Part shown: positions 1 through 7,777 of the stretch, piece by piece
Layout of the letters: the number at the start of each line of letters is the position of its first letter
Position numbering within the stretch: position 1 is the stretch's first letter
Assembly: GCA_019747705.1 (NCBI GenBank)
Contig: JAIEQM010000005.1
Coordinates: 1-62,215, forward strand
DNA: 62,215 nucleotides
Origin: Chitinophagaceae bacterium
GTDB taxonomy: Bacteria > Bacteroidota > Bacteroidia > Chitinophagales > Chitinophagaceae
Direction: 5' to 3'
Program-made: the position numbers and the translations under genes
Notes under the pieces: generated by a model
Databases searched by the model: none
What the model was told of the DNA's origin: nothing
Seen by the model: only the letters and a program-made list of their open reading frames with translations

Positions 1-87
1 CAAAATAAGTGTGGATAACCTGCCTTGTTTTTTAAAATTTTAAAAAAATCAGTTTTTAAGAGGCTGAATAGTTACTATATTTTATGT

Positions 88-1617
88 TTATTCTTTAAAA
101 AGATAATAGGAAGTGTCTTTTAATATGGGTAAAGATTGCCCAAAATAACTGTTTAAAATTAATCTAAATGTATTGACAGAGGAAATGGTAGCGTAAAAAG
201 GTTTATATTTTTGATTTGGAAGGTACACTGCATTTAAAATATCAAATGCGTGCCGTCGGTTTTTTGATTCATCGAAATATCTAAAACCATGATCTCCTTG
301 TAAGATAATTATGGCATCTGGCTTATTTGTTCTTAGACTTGTGACCCACTCTTTAATAAACCGGTTCATATAGGCGGTTTGTTGAACAAAGCCATAATAT
401 GAAGTGTCTTTTCTGAATTTTATATCCAATCGGCTCCCGGTACTGTCAAATACATAAGGCGGGTGTGGCCATAAAGCATGAATATATATAAGCGATGGAT
501 TTAAGCCGCTCGTTTTTGAATGTTTGAAGATAAAATTTGAGAAGATCTGAAGGTCTTTACTTTTGTTTTCAATGTTCTTTTCTTCTACGCTAATTTTTTT
601 GCTACCCTTAATTTGTCTTAAAAAATTTGAAAGAATCGTTTCATAGTCGATATTTTCAATTGTATTAAGTTGCAGCAAGTCCGTATCGGTAGTTCCATTA
701 TAATGTGAGTTTAACTGGCTGGCGGTAGTATCAATTGAGAAGGGGCTGAAATTGTAAAAAACATAACCTTTTTTGCTTAGAAACGAAAGTAGATTCGACT
801 GACTGAGCAATTTTAAACCAGACAACAATACCATTTCATTTTTGTCTTTAGAATCGCTTGCTTTAGGTAAATAATCAAGATTAAATGTGGATGAGATCGA
901 AACCGGACTGAAATAATAATTGCTTACAGAACTGTCCATTACATAAAAATTGTTTGTTCGTAAAAACGAGTACAAATCGGCATTGTTATAATGAAACTCT
1001 GTTTCTAATAAATAATTGCTGGTATAAGAGTCTAAAACTATAAAATAAATGTCTGGCAGCTTTCCGGGGGGCACAGCCTGTTCATTCAGATCAACGATAG
1101 GCCTGTACTTTTCTCTATCATAAATACTGCTCATTGTTAAAAAATGTAATAAAACGCATAAAAAATAAACAGTAATTACACAACACGTTGCCTTCATCCA
1201 CTTTTGAAATAATAAGAATAAATTAGGCCGTATTATAAAAACGGAAAGTGTAGCTAATAAAAGAAAAAAACAAAGTAGTGTGAATTTCAGATAAGAATCA
1301 ATGATCAAACCAAATTTAGTTTGGCTAATTGCCACAAAAAGTCTGGTAAAATATAAATAAAAAATACTTACGAAAAACAAGACCACTGATGTGTATTTTT
1401 TTACAGGGGTTAAAAAAATAAAAATAAAAGCACATACGATTAAAAGGAACTCCCATTTTATAAAATAGTATATGACTAACTTTACTTCGATGGCACCATG
1501 GAATAAAACATAGGTTTGCAGTAAATAAAAAACCGGAATTAGCAAAGTATACCAACAGGATATAATCTGCAATTTTATTTGTGAAGGAAAAGGAGGCAGT
1601 TTTATTTTCGACAGCAT
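88..1617 (-). CDS. Sulfatase-fold (alkaline phosphatase superfamily) membrane protein
   Basis: The 509-residue product has about five hydrophobic segments in its first 165 residues and then a long extracytoplasmic domain. That domain starts with IYFIVLDSYTSN (about residues 190-201), which resembles the metal/nucleophile strand of the sulfatase and phosphoethanolamine/LtaS-type transferase fold. It also has IHALWPHPPYVF in the middle and the metal-binding LQGDHGFR near residue 435. Known members cleave or transfer sulfate or phospho-head groups on lipids and glycans; the substrate here cannot be told. It is the last gene of a minus-strand run, 75 bp after the methyltransferase gene. The pairing with that methyltransferase and the YIDPGSGS small protein suggests an envelope-modification role, which is inference. 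The start ATG is at 1617. Confidence 0.75.
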   Translation of the reverse strand: MLSKIKLPPFPSQIKLQIISCWYTLLIPVFYLLQTYVLFHGAIEVKLVIYYFIKWEFLLIVCAFIFIFLTPVKKYTSVVLFFVSIFYLYFTRLFVAISQTKFGLIIDSYLKFTLLCFFLLLATLSVFIIRPNLFLLFQKWMKATCCVITVYFLCVLLHFLTMSSIYDREKYRPIVDLNEQAVPPGKLPDIYFIVLDSYTSNYLLETEFHYNNADLYSFLRTNNFYVMDSSVSNYYFSPVSISSTFNLDYLPKASDSKDKNEMVLLSGLKLLSQSNLLSFLSKKGYVFYNFSPFSIDTTASQLNSHYNGTTDTDLLQLNTIENIDYETILSNFLRQIKGSKKISVEEKNIENKSKDLQIFSNFIFKHSKTSGLNPSLIYIHALWPHPPYVFDSTGSRLDIKFRKDTSYYGFVQQTAYMNRFIKEWVTSLRTNKPDAIIILQGDHGFRYFDESKNRRHAFDILNAVYLPNQKYKPFYATISSVNTFRLILNSYFGQSLPILKDTSYYLFKE

Positions 1618-1692
1618 GATTACGGAAACGATTTTTTCTGGGTTTGTTGTTTAACTGTTTCGCTTTTGTTGTAAGATTGAACTCATGCCAGT

Positions 1693-3069
1693 TTAACCTG
1701 GTTTTTTCAGTTGATACAGTATGCGTTTTGTATTACTAATTAGCTGTTTTTTTTGTATTATAAAATACTTAGTAAATTCGAGTTCAAACAAGTCGATGAA
1801 ATAATCTTCAAAAATATCTTCTCTTTCTGCAAGCATCTCCACAACTTTTGGATCTGATTTAGGAACAAATTCTATCAGCAACGTTTCGCATTGTTCAGCA
1901 AAAAAAGACGCCAGCTTTGAAAACGGGATATTTTTACCAATGGCTAAATGATGTACCAGTGCCAATGCCAGGCACAAGTCAAATTTCTTTCGTTCAAAAA
2001 AAGGAAGTTGTTCTTTGTTGAGCCAGCCCATTGCCGGCGATGGTTGTGTAAGATCTGTTACCAGAGGCAGCAGGTGGTGTAATTTTTCCCGGCGCACTTT
2101 ACTGTAAAGCTTATTGATGCAATTTGAATCAACATCAGTACTTACCACCATTGCATCTTTTTGGAAAAGCAGGGAAAATTCACCTTCATTGGCGCCTATA
2201 TCTATCACTGATGAACAGGAAAGTTCATTGAGCCATTCTTCAACAATCTGCTTCTTGCTTAAAAGATAATCAGCGCTCAAAATAGTTTCATCATAATAAT
2301 TACTCCAAGCAGACTTCGTTTCAGGCAGTTGCAGTTTTGAAATAAAACTCTCAAGGCTGTTCAGTATATGCAATACACTTTGCTTGGAAATTTTTTTCTG
2401 CTTTGTTGTGTTTTCCTTTTTCTTACCTCCACTGAGTTTTGCGTGCAGATGCACATGCAGCATTACTGCTGTATTTAATTTTGATTTTAAAGGAAGCAAT
2501 GATGAAGTAAGTGTAACCGGAATACCCTGCGGATAGGCCAATAACATCTTTTGGCATTCCAGCCCGCAATAAACATGCAACAGCAGAGGATTTAAAAAAC
2601 ACTCACAAAACTGCCTGTAAGCAACCCATGAACTTCCTTCATTATACTGTTCCAGCGAAAGCGTATCAATTAACAACGGGCGGCCATTCACCAGTTGAAT
2701 ATTGAAATGTGTTGCATCTTTTAAAATCATTTCTTTTTGCAAGGCCAGTTTGCAAATGGAGAGTGTGGTAAGCGCTGCATCTTTCAGCGCATCAAAACAC
2801 CATTCCCATGCGTAGTTTAAAAAAGGGATTGGTTGCGGTTGTAATGTAATCAACCAGTCAGTACTGCCGGTGTGATTTTCTTTAAGCTCCGTAAAGGGAA
2901 GCAGTAATTTTTTTTCTGATAATTGTTTGAATAAGCCCGATGATTGCAGCAACTCATAATTGGCTTTATAGACATTGGAAACAAAACGATAAATGATACC
3001 ATCTTTTTCATATACATATCCGGATGGATCACGAAAAGAAGCCGGGTGACGGTTAATGTTTGTCATCAT
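1693..3069 (-). CDS. Two-part class I SAM-dependent methyltransferase
   Basis: The 458-residue protein has a C-terminal Rossmann methyltransferase domain, with motif I VIDIGANEGEFSL at residues 288-300, an acidic motif II (STDVDSN) and LCLALALVHHL further on. The first ~210 residues form a separate domain containing DATHFNIQLVNGRPLLIDTLSL, which recalls the kinase-like lead-in seen in some nodulation-type methyltransferases. A Lys-rich linker (about 214-230) joins the two. The substrate is unknown. The gene overlaps the 3' end of the upstream 57-codon gene by 17 bp, so translation is probably coupled. The following gene encodes a sulfatase-fold membrane protein. Confidence 0.7.
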   Translation of the reverse strand: MMTNINRHPASFRDPSGYVYEKDGIIYRFVSNVYKANYELLQSSGLFKQLSEKKLLLPFTELKENHTGSTDWLITLQPQPIPFLNYAWEWCFDALKDAALTTLSICKLALQKEMILKDATHFNIQLVNGRPLLIDTLSLEQYNEGSSWVAYRQFCECFLNPLLLHVYCGLECQKMLLAYPQGIPVTLTSSLLPLKSKLNTAVMLHVHLHAKLSGGKKKENTTKQKKISKQSVLHILNSLESFISKLQLPETKSAWSNYYDETILSADYLLSKKQIVEEWLNELSCSSVIDIGANEGEFSLLFQKDAMVVSTDVDSNCINKLYSKVRREKLHHLLPLVTDLTQPSPAMGWLNKEQLPFFERKKFDLCLALALVHHLAIGKNIPFSKLASFFAEQCETLLIEFVPKSDPKVVEMLAEREDIFEDYFIDLFELEFTKYFIIQKKQLISNTKRILYQLKKPG

Positions 3070-3226
3070 TCGTTTCTTCCTCTTTTTTTGGCTGGCTTTT
3101 TACAAAGAAACTTTTGATCCATGCCCATGCGTTCTTAAAATAAAACAATACCCCCAGTACCGCTGCAATAATTACCTGCACCAGGTAACTTCCGCTTCCG
3201 GGGTCTATATAGAGTAACTGTATCAC
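3053..3226 (-). CDS. Small membrane protein with YIDPGSGS motif
   Basis: This 57-codon gene starts at a GTG (3226-3224) that overlaps the TGA stop of the upstream M42 peptidase gene as GTGA. It ends at TAA 3055-3053, inside the start of the methyltransferase gene. The product begins MIQLLYIDPGSGSYLVQ, followed by one membrane span (about residues 14-31: LVQVIIAAVLGVLFYF) and a charged tail KKEEETNDDKH. Small proteins with a YIDPG(T/S)GS signature are recurrent companions of methyltransferase and sulfatase-like genes; their function is not known to me. The overlaps on both sides and the clean single-span topology support a real gene despite its size and non-ATG start. Confidence 0.7.
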   Translation of the reverse strand: MIQLLYIDPGSGSYLVQVIIAAVLGVLFYFKNAWAWIKSFFVKSQPKKEEETNDDKH

Positions 3227-4335
3227 AGGTATCGTAAATTTGTTTTGGGTGTTAATGCCAGCAGGGTTTCATACATCAGTTCAATGGTATTTTCAATATC
3301 ACTTTTATGCAGCATTTCAACGGTTGTATGCATATAGCGTAATGGTATGCTGATGAGTACAGACGGGCACCCGTCATTCGCATAAGCAAATGAATCCGTA
3401 TCTGTTCCGGTACTCCTGCTGAGGGAACGCCACTGCACGGCAATTTTTTTCTTCTCAGCCACATCACTCACAAAATCAAGTAACTTATTATGAACAGCAG
3501 GGGCTGTTGCCAATGAGGGGCCCTTGCCGCATGCAATTTCTCCTTCAATGATTTTGCTGATCATAGGAGTGGTGGTATCATGTGTTACATCGGTAACAAT
3601 CGCCACATCCGGTTTAATTCTGCGTGCAATCATTTCGGCGCCACGCAAACCAATTTCTTCCTGCACTGCATTTACAATATATAATGCATACGGGAGTTTC
3701 TTTTTATTTTCTTTCAGTAATCTTGCTACTTCTGCAATCATAAAACCACCAATGCGGTTGTCAAATGCACGGGCTATGTAATAATCATGTGCCAGTTCAT
3801 CAAATCCTTCTTCATACGTAACAACACATCCTATTTTTACGCCCAGTTCTTCCACTTCTTTTTTGCTGCCTGCACCACAATCCAGCCAGAGGTTTTCCAC
3901 TTTGGGAGTGGGTTCTTTTGAATCAGGATTGCTCAGCCTTGTATGAATAGCAGGCCATCCAAATACTGCTTTTACCTTTCCTTTTTTACCGTGTATCCAT
4001 ACACGTTTGGCGGGGGCGATCTGGTGATCCACTCCTCCGTTTCGTTTTAAATAGATCAGGCCTTCAGGCGAAATATAATTTACAAACCAACTGATTTCAT
4101 CAGCATGCCCTTCAATCACCACTTTAAAAGGCAGTTGCGGATTGATAACTCCCACTGCTGTTCCGTAGGCGTCAGCAAAATGTTCATCAATGTATGGTTT
4201 TATATACTCCAGCCACACTTTCTGGCCACTGGTTTCAAAGCCAACTGGTGAATGGGTGTTATGATAGTTTTTTAAAAATTTAAGTGACTCAGCTGTAAGA
4301 ATGGATTTTTTTTTGGTTGATTTTGCTTTCGCCAT
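3223..4335 (-). CDS. M42 family metallo-aminopeptidase
   Basis: The 370-residue protein shows the full set of M42 dinuclear-metal ligands: H77 and D79 in EGHADE, D192 in RAFDNR, the catalytic/ligand pair E226-E227 in VQEEIGL, D249 in IVTDV and H336 in RYMHTTVE. The TDTDSFAY segment before the last histidine is also typical. M42 enzymes are cytoplasmic, tetrahedral aminopeptidases that trim short peptides. The Lys-rich first ten residues look like a disordered tail. A TACATTTG element at 4352-4359 could be its own promoter. The stop codon overlaps the GTG of the YIDPGSGS gene. Confidence 0.88.
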   Translation of the reverse strand: MAKAKSTKKKSILTAESLKFLKNYHNTHSPVGFETSGQKVWLEYIKPYIDEHFADAYGTAVGVINPQLPFKVVIEGHADEISWFVNYISPEGLIYLKRNGGVDHQIAPAKRVWIHGKKGKVKAVFGWPAIHTRLSNPDSKEPTPKVENLWLDCGAGSKKEVEELGVKIGCVVTYEEGFDELAHDYYIARAFDNRIGGFMIAEVARLLKENKKKLPYALYIVNAVQEEIGLRGAEMIARRIKPDVAIVTDVTHDTTTPMISKIIEGEIACGKGPSLATAPAVHNKLLDFVSDVAEKKKIAVQWRSLSRSTGTDTDSFAYANDGCPSVLISIPLRYMHTTVEMLHKSDIENTIELMYETLLALTPKTNLRYL

Positions 4336-4347
4336 AAAATTTCCGTT

Positions 4348-5214
4348 TCAGCAAATGTAATTAAATAAGCATGAATAAACTGAATGCTGCTGAAAGGAAT
4401 AAGGCCCCATCCACCAGGCACAGATAAAACAGATCATCTTCCCTTTTTTAGATTGCAGGTACAGCCACCATAAATAAAAACAGGGAATGAACTGCAGCCA
4501 TTGCCAACCGGAAGAAATGGTTAGATTAAGCCATAGTACTGCTGCAATAAACACCAGGATGTTGGCAATAAAAAACCAATGAAACGGGTGTTCTTTCATT
4601 TTATTGGCCGGGGTATGCACACCCAGCTCCAAATCCCTCAGTTTATCACGGTAATCAAAAATCAATGTGGCAATGGATACCAGCAGAAAACGATGAATGA
4701 AAATGGCAAGTTCAGTAATACCCGGTTTTTCATTTACAGTTATTACCGGTAGCACAACAGTTGCAAAAGCCCATGTAAAACCATTGAAATAACTTTTGAT
4801 AAATGTAAACGCAACAGGTAATTGCAATGCTTTCTTAAACAGCAGGGGTGCTGTGTAGGCGGCGTTCAATATAATAAGAGCAATAATAAAAACATAAAGT
4901 GAGGAAAGTTGAAAGAAAAGAAATCCAGTGAATACCAGCGATGCAAAGTTGAATACAATTGTAAACAGCTTCTGCTTTTGAAACCATTGCAACTGAACAG
5001 ACGAACCGCTTTTTAACGAAGCCAGAAAAAAATGAACATTATAACTCAGCAATGTAGCAGCAAAAAGGAAGAATAGTAAAGCCTCATTTATTTTTTGCGT
5101 GTGCAGCCAGATATAAGCTGGAAAACATAATGCTGCTGCACATAGTGCCATGAACACATGGTGAAAGAAAAAGAATTTAACCAGCAGCTTCAAACCGGAA
5201 AAATTAAAGGGCAA
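4348..5214 (-). CDS. UbiA-like polytopic membrane protein, frameshifted near the C-terminus
   Basis: This 288-residue reading frame has about eight hydrophobic segments. It carries DYRDKLRDLELGVHTPANKM, which resembles the second Asp-rich motif of UbiA prenyltransferases. The usual first NDxxDxxxD motif is not evident (LLSYNVHFF lies there), so activity is uncertain. After YLQSKK the frame reads an unlikely polar/aromatic tail. One extra A in the six-A run at about 4445-4450 would instead give REDDLFYLCLVDGALFLSAA, a natural membrane-helix ending that stops at TAA 4363-4361. I therefore think the true C-terminus lies in the shifted frame, with either a sequencing indel or a real mutation in a homopolymer. 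The start overlaps the lipoprotein gene by 11 bp. Confidence 0.6.
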   Translation of the reverse strand: MPFNFSGLKLLVKFFFFHHVFMALCAAALCFPAYIWLHTQKINEALLFFLFAATLLSYNVHFFLASLKSGSSVQLQWFQKQKLFTIVFNFASLVFTGFLFFQLSSLYVFIIALIILNAAYTAPLLFKKALQLPVAFTFIKSYFNGFTWAFATVVLPVITVNEKPGITELAIFIHRFLLVSIATLIFDYRDKLRDLELGVHTPANKMKEHPFHWFFIANILVFIAAVLWLNLTISSGWQWLQFIPCFYLWWLYLQSKKGKMICFICAWWMGPYSFQQHSVYSCLFNYIC

Positions 5215-5665
5215 TCCTTTGTGTAGTTACGGTATCGCTTCTGTTGCCGGCTTTATCCTTTACCCAAATGCTGAAGGTGGATGTATCTTTCCTGCTGCCG
5301 CACTGGGGTCCGGGTAGCAGGGCATATTCAGGTATTTGAATAGAGGCGAATTTTAAACGGAAGGTAATTTTCTGTTTTTTATCATCAGGATAAAACGGGA
5401 TGTTATAAAACAGGTCAATGGTGTTGCCACCACAGGGAATCACCGCTGCATCCCGTTTTTTTATGAAAACACTGTCACGCACATCTCCTTCTTTATCCAG
5501 CACTTCAATATCAATATCCAGGGTTATGCCGGCAGAGTTATTATAAATTACGTTTTGTTTTTCTACTTTAGTTATGGTTATTTTTGGCTTTGTGGATGCT
5601 TTATCTTTTTTGCAGGCATAAAAGAAGAGCACACTAACAGTAAGAAATAATAGTTTTGCTTTCAT
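5204..5665 (-). CDS. Small lipoprotein
   Basis: The 153-residue product starts with a signal sequence ending FFYACKKDKAS, a lipobox-like FYAC with Lys residues after the cysteine. The rest is a beta-rich domain (ITITKVEKQNVIYNNSAGI, ITFRLKFASIQIP) with no catalytic motif I recognise. It looks like a periplasmic or outer-membrane lipoprotein. It is the first gene of the minus-strand run. A TAAATTTG promoter-like element lies at 5682-5689, 16 bp before its ATG. Its last codons overlap the start of the UbiA-like gene, so the two are probably co-translated. Confidence 0.65.
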   Translation of the reverse strand: MKAKLLFLTVSVLFFYACKKDKASTKPKITITKVEKQNVIYNNSAGITLDIDIEVLDKEGDVRDSVFIKKRDAAVIPCGGNTIDLFYNIPFYPDDKKQKITFRLKFASIQIPEYALLPGPQCGSRKDTSTFSIWVKDKAGNRSDTVTTQRIAL

Positions 5666-5681
5666 TGGAATTTATTCTTTT

Positions 5682-5689
5682 CAAATTTA
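5682..5689 (-). promoter_or_regulatory. TAnnTTTG-type -7 element for the lipoprotein-to-sulfatase operon
   Basis: On the minus strand the sequence reads TAAATTTG, matching the Bacteroidota -7 consensus TAnnTTTG. It is 16 bp upstream of the ATG at 5665. No convincing -33 TTTG is seen at the ideal distance. Confidence 0.45.
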
Positions 5690-5712
5690 CACATTCAAAT
5701 TAGAACTAAATC

Positions 5713-6693
5713 TTGAATAAGCAGTTTGTTAACAATCTTTTCTCAGCCAATTTACCCGATTTTGAAAACCGGGCAACAGCGCTTTTCCATTTTCAGTATG
5801 AGCAGAACGCTGTTTACCGCTCTTTTTGCGACCTGTTGAAGATACAACCACCGGCCGTTACCGCTGCTTCACATATCCCTTTTTTGCCCATTTGTTTTTT
5901 TAAAACGCATGAAGTAAAGACTACCGTATTTGAACCTGAGTTTATTTTTGAAAGCAGCGGTACCTCACAAACCACACAAAGCCGGCATTGGGTAAAGGAT
6001 ATTTCAGTTTACGAAGAAAGTTTTAAGAGGGGGTTTGAACAACAGTACGGACGTATTGATAACTGGTGTATCCTTGGTTTACTTCCCTCTTACCTGGAAC
6101 GTGGAGGCTCTTCATTAGTGTATATGGTGAAACAGATGATGGATGAAAGCCAGCACCCCAACAATGGATTTTACCTGCATAACAATGAAGAACTGTATAA
6201 AAATTTAAAACTGCTTGAAACCAACGGGCAAAACACATTGCTGATAGGCGTTACTTATGCATTGCTTGATTTTGCAGAAAAATACCAACTGCAATGTTAT
6301 AATACTGCCATTATGGAAACAGGCGGCATGAAGGGCAGGAGAGAGGAGTTAACAGGGGATGAAGTGCATCTGCGGCTCAAAAAAAGTTTTGGCGTACCAA
6401 CCATTCACTCAGAGTACGGGATGACGGAACTGCTTTCACAGGCTTATTCAAAAGGAGATGGTATCTTTCATTGCCCGCCATGGATGAGAGTAATAGTTCG
6501 TGATGAAGATGATCCCTTATATGTAAAGGCAAAAGGCCGGGGCGCTGTAAATATTATTGACCTGGCCAATATGTACAGTTGCAGTTTTATTGCAACAGAT
6601 GATGTGGGTGAGGTATATGAAGACGGGAGTTTCAAAATTTTAGGAAGAATGGATAACAGTGATATCAGGGGTTGCAGCCTTTTAGCTGTATAA
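5713..6693 (+). CDS. LuxE/PaaK-like acyl-protein synthetase family protein
   Basis: The 326-residue product resembles the LuxE acyl-protein synthetase branch of adenylate-forming enzymes. It has FESSGTSQTTQSRHW (about residues 75-89), corresponding to the SGTS phosphate-binding loop, then VTYALLDF, MKGRREELT, HSEYGMTELLSQ and DDVGEVYEDGSFKILGRMDNSDIRG, the hinge/adenylate core signature. LuxE proteins activate fatty acids or other carboxylates, but the substrate is unknown here. The reading frame can only start with TTG at 5713 (MNKQFVNNLF), which gives the usual family N-terminus. The gene runs divergently from the lipoprotein gene and is followed 11 bp later by an rRNA methyltransferase gene. 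Confidence 0.75.
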   Translation: MNKQFVNNLFSANLPDFENRATALFHFQYEQNAVYRSFCDLLKIQPPAVTAASHIPFLPICFFKTHEVKTTVFEPEFIFESSGTSQTTQSRHWVKDISVYEESFKRGFEQQYGRIDNWCILGLLPSYLERGGSSLVYMVKQMMDESQHPNNGFYLHNNEELYKNLKLLETNGQNTLLIGVTYALLDFAEKYQLQCYNTAIMETGGMKGRREELTGDEVHLRLKKSFGVPTIHSEYGMTELLSQAYSKGDGIFHCPPWMRVIVRDEDDPLYVKAKGRGAVNIIDLANMYSCSFIATDDVGEVYEDGSFKILGRMDNSDIRGCSLLAV

Positions 6694-6704
6694 TAATCGT
6701 ATGA

Positions 6705-7652
6705 ATGATGAACGATAAACTGCAAATGTTTTATAACCGGCTGCTCAAAGTGCATAAGCACAGGAGCAGGCTGGCAAAGCGGATGAATATTTCCTGTTAC
6801 CGTTTGTATGATAAAGATTTGCCGGAGTTCCCGGTAATGATTGATGCATACGGAAACCGTGTGTGTTTAAGTGAATACAGGGCCAAACATCATTTAACTG
6901 AAGAAGAACATGCTGAATGGATGCAGGGAACAGTGAATGTAATTGCAGAAGTGCTGCAGATAAATAAAGATGATATTTATACCAAAGAACGGAAACGCAA
7001 AGAAGACCGCTTATCTCAATACCGGAAAACAGCAGAAGAAAAAGAATTTTTTGAGGTGGAAGAAAATGGCTTGAAGTTCCTGGTAAATCTTTCTGATTAT
7101 CTTGATACAGGTTTGTTTTTAGATCACCGTAGTACAAGAAAAATGGTGATGGAGGAAGCAAAGGATAAAAAAGTTTTAAACCTGTTTGCGTACACCGGTT
7201 CTTTCTCAGTTTATGCGGCGGCGGGCGGCGCTGATGAAGTTATAACCGTTGATTTATCCAACACGTATATTGACTGGGCACAAAAAAATTTTGAAGCCAA
7301 CTTTTTGGTAAACCCGAGAAAATACAGGTTTATAGTGGCGGATGTAAAGCAGTATCTTGAAACACTTACGCCCAATACATTTGATTTGGTGGTGATGGAT
7401 CCTCCCACGTTCAGCAACAGTAAAAAAATGAAAGACATCCTGGATATACAAAGGGATCATGCAGAACTGCTTAATGCGGCATTACGTGCTGTAAAACCCG
7501 GAGGTGTTTTATACTTCAGTACCAATGCCAGAAAATTTGAACTGAATGAGAAAGAAATAAAAGCCTCTGTTATAAAAGATATTACAAAGGCTACTACGCC
7601 GTTTGATTTTGAAGGCAGGTTGCTCCGCTGGTGCTGGCGAATGATTAAGTAG
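6705..7652 (+). CDS. RlmK-like 23S rRNA methyltransferase
   Basis: The 315-residue protein corresponds to the RlmK half of Escherichia coli RlmKL (m7G2069 methyltransferase). The N-terminal part has FYNRLLKVHKHRSRLAKRM and YRLYDKDLPEFPVMIDAYG. It continues with KFLVNLSDYLDTGLFLDHRSTR and a SAM domain with VLNLFAYTGSFSVYAAAGGA (motif I), VDLSNTYIDWAQKNFEAN and the catalytic-type DLVVMDPPTFSNSKK. Stand-alone RlmK-like proteins of this length are common. Two adjacent ATG codons (6705, 6708) could both serve as start. It probably shares a transcript with the LuxE-like gene. Confidence 0.82.
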   Translation: MMNDKLQMFYNRLLKVHKHRSRLAKRMNISCYRLYDKDLPEFPVMIDAYGNRVCLSEYRAKHHLTEEEHAEWMQGTVNVIAEVLQINKDDIYTKERKRKEDRLSQYRKTAEEKEFFEVEENGLKFLVNLSDYLDTGLFLDHRSTRKMVMEEAKDKKVLNLFAYTGSFSVYAAAGGADEVITVDLSNTYIDWAQKNFEANFLVNPRKYRFIVADVKQYLETLTPNTFDLVVMDPPTFSNSKKMKDILDIQRDHAELLNAALRAVKPGGVLYFSTNARKFELNEKEIKASVIKDITKATTPFDFEGRLLRWCWRMIK

Positions 7653-7777
7653 AAACCCTGATAACTGAAAATTTTTCCGCTTTATAAAGGGCAAATTTTA
7701 TCTGTCATGGGAAAATGATTAGAATTTCTCTTTTGAAAGCAGTATTTTAACGCTGCCAATATCTGAAAATCCTGTCC

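Noticed and set aside
6745..7161. 138-residue minus-strand frame inside the RlmK-like gene
   Set aside because: It is a shadow of a conserved methyltransferase gene and shows no family signature.
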